A stretch of 64,000 bases of DNA from Plazaster borealis (taxonomy: Eukaryota > Echinodermata > Asteroidea > Forcipulatida > Labidiasteridae): assembly GCA_021014325.1 (NCBI GenBank), contig CM037472.1, positions 36,852,234-36,916,233 on the forward strand. The letters run 5' to 3'. Position numbers and translations under genes: made by a program. This document shows positions 11,691 through 22,300 of this stretch, piece after piece (the stretch's first letter is position 1; each line of letters begins with the position of its first letter). The notes beneath the pieces are model-generated. The model was given only the letters and a program-made list of their open reading frames with translations, searched no databases and was not told the origin of the DNA.

Positions 11691-11834
11691 ACCAACGTCA
11701 CTTAGGCTACTGTCACGCTCGTCATTTGGGGAGTCAAATTGCACGTGAAAATATGGTAACACAGTGACATTCACTCCGTGATGATGACAAATTGGGTCAA
11801 AACTAAATACTCAAATAAGAATCATGACATGTAC

Positions 11835-11835
<1 letters not shown>

Positions 11836-11895
<60 letters not shown>

Positions 11896-11950
11896 GACTT
11901 GTAATGCGCACATATCCACCCTGCTGGGTGTTCAAGGTGCAGGAATACAA
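11836..11950 (-). mobile_element. Truncated LINE 3' end with (ATA)n tail
   Basis: A pure ATA run (about 11,838-11,894) is followed by AGACTTGTAATGCGCACATA and CCACCCTGCTGGGTGTTCAA. This is identical in layout to the 3' end of the LINE at 29.3-32.7 kb, so it is a short 3' copy of that element. Confidence 0.82.
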
Positions 11951-12265
11951 AAATAACAACAACTGTAAAACTCTTGAAGGATATGCATAGACTGGTAAAT
12001 GTTTATCAATGCATCTGTGCTTCATTATTATTTAAAAATATGATATGAAGTAAAAACCTGTCAAAGTCACAGCTAATTTCATCTTTTTTTTTAAATTTTA
12101 GTATTTTTTAAATTTGACAAATCGTTAACAATTTCTTCAAGTCGGTCGTAAACATTCAAAAAAATGAATCACCGGCCAGCCAGTGATCCACCCCGTGTTA
12201 CGATTATTCACAACTTCCAGATTACACCCTCCACATCACAAGTGAATTCAGTCAATTTACAATAC

Positions 12266-12398
12266 CCTGTGCAAGTCTTGCGCATATTCGAACATCAGGA
12301 CCACTTATAGTGTGCGAGTTTGTTTCCTTCACACATTAAAGCAATGTTCGTGGGGTCTCAAAAATGTTTGAATACACGCGAGACTTGCACGGTCTATA
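12266..12398. repeat. Short inverted-repeat element (~130 bp)
   Basis: CTGTGCAAGTCTTGCGCATA at the left is inverted as GCGAGACTTGCACGG at the right. The same end motif occurs around 23,095, 28,775 and 32,665. Positions 12,399-12,736 show nothing else clear. Confidence 0.65.
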
Positions 12399-12736
12399 AG
12401 AATAGATTTACTACACGTACCTACTCCTCATAGTTGCCACTCTCTGCTATATTTGTTGCTATATGAGCTGGCGATCAGATTGTTTAACAGTGGGAGAAAA
12501 TTCCATCAAAAAGAAGGGGTATAGCGACCATGGGGTTGTCAGGGGTTGTCACATCCCACCCTCCCCTCTACTAGTAATTGCCCTTATTCTGCTTTTTGAG
12601 CCTCATTTTGCAAATGAAGCACTAAATCCAGTAAAAACAATAGCATCCAGATTAAAATTAACTCATTTTGCCGACAACAATTTTAAAAACAACATCTTTA
12701 AGCACACTATTATAGGCAATTATTATTGATTTTTTT

Positions 12737-12876
12737 TTACTTTGACGTTGTTGAGCACAGTGCGGTTCCGGAATGGGCGCTCTGGTCTTTCTTGAAGTAG
12801 TGAGGAGGATAGTCCGCAAGTCGGCAAACTGCATGGCTTCCATTATTATACGCACTCCCAAAAGAAACTGCCCTTG
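12737..12876 (-). CDS. Candidate terminal exon of the EGF/SEA gene (alternative)
   Basis: After an acceptor GACGCAG, a phase-1 frame reads 46 residues, including YNNGSHAVCRLADYPPHYF, to a TAA at 12737. The composition looks coding, but the phase does not fit the phase-0 exon at 14.0 kb unless a phase 0-to-1 exon intervenes. Positions 13,321 to a TTGG|GTATAC donor would supply one. Treat it as an alternative ending or an unrelated exon. Confidence 0.35.
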
Positions 12877-13034
12877 CTGCGTCCATGTCAAACAGAACAG
12901 AAGATCATGGCATTGATGATTCCCATCTAATCACATTGAGAAAGTAGTCTGTAGTTTGACTGCCAAGGTTTGATTTCGCTTCATCCTGAATGCAGTTAGG
13001 ATGTTGACAAACGTTGGTACTTGTTGATATAAGG

Positions 13035-13109
13035 TTAGATTTTGCTTGTTGTCCGATCTTCGCCGAATCCTTCATTTACGATGCCATCCCATGGCGCCAA
13101 ATCCGAGGC
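13035..13109 (-). CDS. Candidate alternative tail exon
   Basis: It follows a strong pyrimidine tract and TACGTAG acceptor. The phase-0 frame ASDLAPWDGIVNEGFGEDR continues to a TAA at 13035. It could join the 13.3-kb exon through a weak CAT|GTTGAT donor. Confidence 0.35.
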   Translation of the reverse strand, partial: ASDLAPWDGIVNEGFGEDRTTSKI

Positions 13110-13162
13110 CTACGTAACGAGAGAGGGATAAGCAAGAAAGGTTGGTATAAAAAAAAATGACA

Positions 13163-13321
13163 TCAAGTAATGAACCACAAGGGAAATGGGCTAGGCAAAT
13201 ATAAATCAACATGGGGGCCGGCGGAGCTCTGTTCCCCACCAAGTGGCCGGGCAGATGTGGTCCGTATACCCAAGGAGGATCGAGCAGGCATCCCAGGCGA
13301 GGGTCCACACAACGAATTTTT
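13163..13321 (-). CDS. Exon 35 (candidate last exon): cytoplasmic tail
   Basis: A phase-0 acceptor CTGTTCTAG matches the phase-0 donor at 13,999. It reads 52 residues ([18 protein letters not shown] and onward, Pro/Ser/Gly-rich with [12 protein letters not shown]) to TGA at 13163. The composition suits a flexible tail. No poly(A) signal was found nearby, and alternative endings at 13.1 and 12.8 kb remain possible. Confidence 0.5.
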   Translation of the reverse strand, partial: KNSLCGPSPGMPARSSLGIRTTSARPLGGEQSSAGPHVDLYLPSPFPLWFIT

Positions 13322-16300
13322 CTAGAACAGAATCAGGGGCCCAATTTCATGGCTCTGCTTACCGCCAAATTCTGCGCTTGCGATCACCATTCTTTGCTTA
13401 CAGGGTTGTGTAAGCGAAGAAGGCCTAGTAACGTGGAGTGCAAACGAGTACAAGCAAAAATTCCCTGCTAACCTGTGAAATATGCATTACAAAGACGCAT
13501 ATTTCCCTGCTTCCAGGAGCGCAGATTCTTTGCTAACAGTAAGCAGAGCCCTGAAATTAGGCCCTGATCCTGCAGTAAAATAGCTTGTCCTTAGTTTTGG
13601 TTTTAACAACCGAAATCAGTTGGGGGTTTTTTAGGTTTTAAGTTTTCTCAAAAATTACTTAATTTCAGAGGGAAATATTTCACATAAAAAAAAGTTCTAG
13701 CATGAACTTCATAATCAGTAAGCTTTCATACCAAAATTAAACAATGATGTTTTTATCCTTACTTATCTTGTATAATACCTTTAAAGGAACTATAAAAGAG
13801 GGTTAAACTAAGGCTCAGTTCATTTTTCACGCTCAAAAAACGACAACCAAAAAAACGATTGCAAATCCAATTTCCATGACACAAATAATTGGTGCACGCT
13901 ACTGTTTTCCAAAGTGTGATGCATGAGAATTCACTTTGCTTTTGCATGCAATTGGTGTGAAGTATGAACCGGGCTTCATTAGTCACTGCTGTACTTACTC
14001 TTGGTAGTCTATCTTCCCCATATTCTGTTATATCTCTTGTAGTTTTGTGTCTTCTCACCTGCAAATGAAAGTAGGTAAATATGAATAAATATTGTGGCAT
14101 GTCGTGGCTGCAAATGAAAGTAGGTAAATATGAATAAATATTGTGGCATGTCGTGGCTGCAAATGAAAGTAGGTAAATATGAATAAATATTGTGGCATGT
14201 CGTGGCTGCAAATGAAAGTAGGTAAATATGAATAAATATTGTGGCATGTCGTGGCTGCAAATGAAAGTAATATGAATAAATATTGTGGTCCCTTTTGTGA
14301 AAGCCAAGGACTCTCAGAAAAGTGAACTTAATCACTGTACTAGCCAAGAACCCAATGGACAGAAGTCAAAGAAGGAAGTTTCAGTTTTAGTTGTGGGAGG
14401 AAAACCCCAGAGAATTATTCCAGGGAAAACCCACGCAGTCAGGCATGGACTCAAAACCCAGTCCACATAGTGCCCCCGGCGTGATTCGAACCGGGGTCCA
14501 AGAGGTGGAAGGCGAGGAAAGATACCACTACGCCAACCCGACCACCTGAAGTGATTCGGGTCAGAAGCTGATTCTGACACGGCGTTATTAATAATTCAAA
14601 TGATCAGCTGTTTTACAAACGCTATGTTTCTACTGATGAATTTGACTGGAGAGGCGGGCAAACAGCTACGCAGCTATAATGAAGTGGGGGAACAGGAGGG
14701 GGAGGAGAATTAAAAGAACCTTTACATACCAGCCAACAGACTGAACCAATGACAATAAGAAGTCCCACAACACCACAAGCAACTACAGCAATGATAATAA
14801 CTAAAGTCATCATCGTCATCCCACTTATAACTTTTCCATCCTCGTTTAGTTTCTCATCTCGGAAAGACCCAGGATCCACCTGGTACAGTTGTCCGTTGAA
14901 TACAAAGTTGTAGGAATTTCCGTTGACCTGTGCACAACAAACAACAAAGAACATCAGCATTTGTAAGAAAGGGCAAAGATAAATATTCTCATTATCCCAA
15001 TAGTGTTTTAGATCATAGATAGATAGATAGATGGTTTATTTTGTGTATCTGAATCTGCATAGGTATGTTGCAATATGGCGTGTCGTGGCTGAGCGGATAC
15101 CAGCACCGGACTCAAGCTCTGGTGTTTCTGCTCAGCAGAGTGTGGGTTCGAGTCCCGGTTATGACATTTGTGTCCTCAAGCAAGACACTTAACCATTATT
15201 GCTTCGTCCTTCGGATGGAATGAAAGCGGTATGTTATGTAATACACGTAAAAGAACCCAGTGCACTTTTCGTAAAGAGAAGGGGTTCACCCCGGTGTTCC
15301 TGGTTTGATTGGCTGCATATTGCGCCACAGCAATGTAAACCATTATCAGGTATCATAAACCAGGTATCATACTTAAAAATATAAAACACATGTTTTTAAA
15401 AAGGTAAAATTAATCATACAGTAAATTTGTACTAATTATTCAAGTTTAAGGGTGAGCAGAAAAAATTTGCCCAGAGCGGGATTTGAACCTCCGGGTGTTC
15501 TACCAACTAAGCAATCTTGCACTTAGTTCATATAGTCAATTCTTCTAAATGAACTTTTCTGAGGGGAGGAACATAGCGTTACCTTATTTTCAAAATCAAC
15601 GGCCACTTGTTCAATATCCACGGAGTCTTGTTTGTTCTCCACGAGATAGAACGTCACTTTGATACTACCTGCAGCAATCTGAAAATGGAAAAGATATCAA
15701 CCGGGTTTAAAGAGTTGGCACCAAAAGAAAAATATTAGTATGAACTTAAGAATAATTTATTGCAATCGATACAAATGATACGTAGCAATAAATCAATTAA
15801 TATTTATAATACTAAAAAAGGAAGATTTTGTAAAAATACACATATCAAAACTTTGGAAAAGACCTTTGGCCTAATAACCAAACTTGTGTCATTGATAAAA
15901 ACTTCAGATTTGTTTTTTAAATTCTTGTAATTTTCTCTGGGTTGTGAATTTATATTTGTTTATTATGTAAATATATAAAATTAGTAGGGGAGATGGCCTT
16001 AGCTTTCGATCCAAACCGGACCTTCGTCAGAGGCATAAACAAACACAATCATAAACATATCCATTTATAGCAAAAAGAGGAGCAAAGGATTATGTATATA
16101 TACATATTTAAAAATGATTTCTTTTTCAATTTATTATTGTTGTTTATTTATTTTATTTTTTGGGGGGTAGAGTTCGGGGGAGGTAGGGGACAATAATTAT
16201 GGAGAGTTACCATACCGTTAAGTTCTGGATGTGATCTATTAATGAAAGTTTTGTGTTCAAATCAGCTGTCAACTCCCTGCGAGAGAAAAAAAACAAAACT

Positions 16301-19300
16301 CTAAATAGCATATTAAATGTTAACACATTAATCCCTGCAACCACAGTGTAAAAAAAACCCCAATCTTGTATTAAAATGTCCTTTCTAAATAAATCATATT
16401 TCAATTCAGTTCAATTCAATTTTACAGTTATTTCCATATTGGCGAAAATGAAATAAAAGTTGACAAATACATAAGCAAGTATTCAAATTACAGACAATCA
16501 AGAACTGATTGATAAAAAAAAAATATTGAAATGTATTTGGAACAAGCAATATGGTGGCATTTTCAGAAGCCAAAAGAAGGCTTGTATTGTGGCGTGTCGT
16601 GGCCGAGCGGTTAAGAGCACCGGACTCAAGCTCTGGTGTTTCTGATCAGCAGAGTGTGGGTTCGAGTCCCGGTCGTGACACTTGTGTCCTTGAGCAAGAC
16701 ACTTAACCATTATTGCTGGGACTTAAAGACGTAGGTCCCGTGTGTTGTGTAATGCACGTAAAAGAACCCAGTGCACTTTTCGTAAAGAGAAGGGGTTCAC
16801 CCCGGTGTTCCTGGTCTGATCGGCAGCATATTGCACCACAGCACCTTGTAAACCATTAAATGGTGCTATAAATGAATAGGCCTCATACTTCAAAAACGTA
16901 GCTCCACATACCTTGCAGGAAAAAATACTTTGCACTTTTATACGCCCATTGGGATGTGAAAAAACCAAGTATTATAATTATTATTGACATGCCCACTGAC
17001 AAATTTGTAATTTTGAGCAAAAGTGACATCATTAGTGCAATAAATATGAACTTTCTGTTTAACATTAGTCCTACAATACTTACCTGATAAATTGTGCTTG
17101 TTTATCGGAGATACTGTTGAAATCAGCCATGAAACTAAACTCCACCTTAATTTGAACGGGTCTGTGAACAAACAAAACAAGGCAGACAAAATGTGAAATT
17201 TGTACCACAATTTTTTTTCTTCAAATTTCAAGAATTCTCTGCAGATTTGGCAAAGACAAAAAACATATTAGAATGTATGTTTTTTTCACACACAGCGATA
17301 CAAACTTAAACAGCAAATACTGGCTCTTGCGATCCCATGTATGCAGAAACACTTCAATGTTCACTAAAATATGCTGTCTCTAAACTCTAATTTTATTTGA
17401 TGAGTTGGGTTGAAAAGATTACCAAATGTAGACCAAATGTAGACCAAATGTAGACCATTTGTAGAAGGGTTAGCGGCATTTCACCTCAAATCACGGAAAG
17501 GACTAAAAACCATAACTCCAGAATAATACTAGAACTAAGAGACTCAAATTGAAAATAATGAAATGTGAATGCTATACAGCAAACAAATCAACATTCAATT
17601 TAATTAAATTCAGATGCACATTTATTTCCATACTTCTATGAAAAAACCCGATAAGTACATGTAATAATGGAGTAAGGCAAAAATATAAGTAAGTAGCAAC
17701 AAGCAGGATAAATAAAATATGTTGAGTATGGGGCTGTTTTGATCAGCAGAAGCATGTAGAAAACAGCCAAACAAACATACAAACAAACAAACTATTAAAC
17801 AAACAGACATGCAAACAAAAGGACAGACAAACATGGGACATGACAATAGCTACACTGACAAAAGACACATAACGTCTGCTCCGGTTTATAAGGTCATTAG
17901 TGCAATTTGTATGGGTTTCATAAAATGTCTTTTGGATATTTTGGAGCTCCTGGTAAATGGAGTTTATTGATCAGGAGTGGTCTCCAAAGTATTCGTTTGC
18001 CAAAAAGAATCATTTGTTTTCTAAGTAAAACGTTTATTTGTTGATTTTGAATTATTTTTTTCAAATTTATACGCATTTTTCATTTAATGACCTTTTGATC
18101 ATTACAGATGTGAAATGAGCCAACAATAATATAGATCATAATTTGAGAAAAGATGCCAAAATAGTTCAAGCAAAAGCCATATTAAATAAACGAGTATGAA
18201 TGCGACTTACTCAGCCTCTGCTCACCAGTCGAACCAGAAGCAAGTAACATGGGAGAGAAGGGAAAACAAGGGAATGAGAACATGTTAGCAATTTTAATAT
18301 AGAATATAGCAAATGTATTGGTACAGCCTGCCACCGATCATCAGGGAGTCGTCGACCATCGAGTTGTTCAAGTCTCGCCTTAAGACTCATCTTTTCAAAC
18401 AGCATTTTGTAACATTGTAAAGTATTGAAAGTTGTTATCTATTATTCAATTTCTACAACTATTTTATAACTAGTTCAACTTTTTAGCTTACTGTGTATTT
18501 GGCTACTCCAGACGCAATTTTTTGTAAAATTGTTTAATTATCAATGTTTTTAATTTATTTTGTTTCAGCGCCGTGAGGTGGAGCAGATCTGCAACTGTTT
18601 GCGCTTTATAAATTTCTCTACATTATTATTATTATTAAAGGTTGGGTTAAATCAATGCAACAAATATTGTATTAAATAATGTATAATATTATAGTTTTAT
18701 ATAGCGCACGTATCTACCAATGAGGTACTAAAGGCACTTGAACAAACGGAAACATTCTAAGACAGGTTTTTGAATTTTTTGAATTATGTGACCAGTTTAT
18801 ATAGCACCTTATAAGGGTTTACAAAGTAATGCGGCGCATTCAGCAGCCACTGCCAGAAACACCGGGGCAAACCCCTTCTCTTAGCGATAAGTGTAACTGG
18901 GTTCTTTTAACGTGCATTACACAACACACGGGACCAACGGCTTTACATCCCATCCGATGGACAAAGCAACAATGGTTAAGTGTCTTGCTTAAGAACACAA
19001 GTGTCAAGACCGGGACTCAAAAACATCAGAGCTCGAGTCCGGTGCTCTTAACTGCTTGGCCAGAACACACCATCAAAATGCAGTGTATATGCCAAGTTCA
19101 AAAATCACCAACACACTTCAAGTTTGCAGTTTTTGTTGATCAAATCATAATAAAGAAAAATTATGTATTCAAGAAATACGGCACGAGGCGGTGAATCTCA
19201 CAACTCACAACGTGGTGAATGTGTTGTCATTTTAGTGTATTTTTAGAAAAAAGTTGACAAAAAAATCCACTTACTGCAATCTTTGGTTGTACAGATCCAC

Positions 19301-22300
19301 TGGCCATTAAAACAGTTGCTGAAATACAAAAGAATAAAGTATTTATTAAGGTTTGCAGTAACCGTAAAAATAATCTCTCCAACGAGTTGTGGTGGTTCTG
19401 AAAAGAACCAGTTGTTAGAATGTGTATCAATGAAAAAACAAGAGAGGTTCTGAAATTAATAATTAAATAGTTGAATAAATCGTTGTGTGCGTGGAAGAAT
19501 GGCGTAACGAAAAGTTTCGCCCCTTCTTTCGGGCACACAACAAAATAAGTAAAATTTTAAAATTCAAGGGTTCACACATTGCACAAAGAGCTTTCCTCTG
19601 CTGATCTCATATTTAAATGGGTAATGCTTGACCTTAAGGGACTATTAAAGCTTAAATTTTGAGATCCCTCCCTTGGTTTATAGTTATTACCAAAAATCTT
19701 TTCATAATGTGATTTTGATTATAAATCCCATATTATAAACCCCAAATACTGCCCCTCCCCCTACTTTGTCCCCCCAAAAAAATATATATAAATAAATATT
19801 TAAAAAAGTGATCTTAATATTATCTTTCAGTCGCTATATTAACTAACCAATTATTACAGTCATCTTTTCTGTACTCGTCTTGAAGATACACATCGGTTCC
19901 GAACACGCAGGTTTTTCCTGAAGAAGGAAAAATGTAGCAAGAAAACATTTTTATACATCATAGTCGTAATCACTCAATTTTGCAGATTTGCAGATTTTTA
20001 TTTCAAACTTTAGGTTTGTTCTTTCTTTTGATACCACACTCGACTCGATTCCAACAGGGCCCAATTTCATGGCTCTGTTTACCGTAAGCAAAGAATTAGC
20101 GCTTACGGAAGCAGGGAATTCCGCGCTTACGTCAGGCGTATTTCACAGGTTAGCAGGGAATTTTTGCTTGTGCGCATAGGTACTCCACGTTACTAGGCAT
20201 TCTTTGCTTACACAGCTAGCGCAGAAATTCTGCGCTTGCCCTGTAAGCGAAGAATGGTGATCGCAATCGCAGAATTCGGCGGTGAGCAGAGCCATGAAAT
20301 TGAGCCCTAATCAGTTCGTATCACTTTCTACAGGAACATGCTTTGAAAATATGTTTCGATTTCTAAATTTCACTTGTAATAATCTTGCAAAATAAAGTTC
20401 CTGATTTGAGTTAACAAGGATCTGGAAATATCTTACCACATCCGCGTTCAGTGCACGTCCAGGCTCCAGCCTCACATATGCTGACAAAATAAGAATCATA
20501 AGAAAAAGACAGAGGTCAAAAAAGAAGAAACAGTCATTTTTTTAACTTTTAAAACATTTATGTAATTGCAAGCTGAATAGAGGTTTAAAGGTAGGGTCAA
20601 AATTATAAAGAAAGATACAATACAAGTCACATGTGAAAGTTTCAGCTAAATACAGTGTCTACTTGCTGAAGAAAAAAAACCAGCAAAAAACTGTCACGGT
20701 ATTTTCACAAGAACGTTGAATCCATCCAAGTTTAGCGAGGTAACAGCGGATACCAAACGCATGAATGAACACCAACCCTCAGAAGGCTGAGAAACAATTC
20801 ATGCATGAGTCATTTCTCAGATTTGTTTTGGGGGTGAAAAATTATCCAAACCATATCACTTCGAAAGGGAATCTGTTCTCAAAATAGTTAATACTATCAA
20901 CAGCTGCAGTGCTTCTCACCAAGTAAGTTGTTATGGTCATTAATTTTTGGAATATTTACCAATCTATGACCCTAACTTTAAAGTAAGTAGCACAATGTGT
21001 TTAACATTCCCCCTCATTATTAAAAAACAAACTAACCCCCAAAATGAGGGATAGGAAATGCTTCCTCTTTTGACCTTGTTTATAGTTTTAAACTCTACTC
21101 AATACAACAAAAAACCACAGCTAAATTTCAACAATTGTAAGAATGGGGCATATGAAAGAACATATTAACAAAGTATTCTAAAAATTTGTTAGATTGGTGG
21201 CAACCAATGCAGAAGCAGGTAGAGGGTTCCAAGGCATTGCAAAGGATGCTGTGAAAGTTCTCTGATGCTGAGAGGTACGTAAGACTTGAAAATGATGACA
21301 GTATGTATTGTTTGAAGCTTTGCATGGTGTGGAGAAATAAGAAGAAACTATAAATAAATAGTAAACTTGCGGGTACAACCATGTATAAATCTCTTAAGAG
21401 TGAGTGTTGGCTCTGAAAAGAGCTGGTTTGGTCTCGACGTTTCAAACAGTATACTCTGCTCGTCTTCAGGAGAAGATGACAGTATGTTTATTTTTTTATT
21501 AATTCTGGTTGTGAAGCCAGGGACTCTCAGAAAAGCAAACTTAATCACTGTACTAGCCGAGAACCCCATGGAGAGAACACAAGGAAACAAAGTTTCAGTT
21601 TTAGATGTGGGAGGAAAAAACCCAGAGAATTATTCCGAGAAAAAAACCACGCAATTAGGGAGGGAGTGAAAACCCAATCCACATTGCGCCCCCAGCGGGA
21701 TTCGAACCGGAGTACTGGAGGTCGAAGGCAAGGAAAAAAAACCACAAAGCCAACCAACATGCTGATCATGCAGCTGACTGCCTGGTAGAGAGGAGTGCTA
21801 TAAAAGTGAAGGTACGTTTCGACTCTACAGTGAATAGACCTCAATTCTCTGATGGAATTATACTCACCACGAGTTACAACTGTCCGATCTGTTGCTACCC
21901 GGCTCGTACATCTGACCTTCATGGACACACCCTAGATGGAAGAAAACACAAAATTATGGTTACAGGTTGTGCGGCCACCTTTAGTCTCTAAATCCCCATT
22001 TATGAGTTTGCTCAAATTCCTGGGGCCAATTTTATGGGGATGCTTTAGCGGGAAACAGTGCAAAACAATTTTCTGCTAAGCGAAAATAAGCAGTGCACGT
22101 AAAAGAAACCAGAACACTTTTATCCGTGGAAGAGTAGGGGTTAACCCCGGTGTTTCTAGTTCACATGACATTGCACAACCCCTTGTTTACAGGTTTCCTC
22201 AGGCTTGCGAGCTACAGTGATTAAGTTCACTTATGAGGCATCCTTGGTTTCATTACTAGAAATATATAATAACAATGAAAAAGATACTTACGGTCTCTGC

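Noticed and set aside
11778..12025. Open frames on both strands encoding long isoleucine runs
   Set aside because: They are translations of the (ATA)n tail of a LINE fragment, not a gene.
13759..14347. Long minus-strand frames of 182 and 112 codons with [10 protein letters not shown] repeats
   Set aside because: These come from the 49-bp tandem array. Only the 60-nt exon at 13,999-14,058 within one of them has splice and protein support.
15064..16950. Functional tRNA-Leu or tRNA-Ser genes at the SINE heads
   Set aside because: The A and B boxes are good, but the heads lack pairing acceptor stems and are followed by the same long tRNA-unrelated body in every copy.
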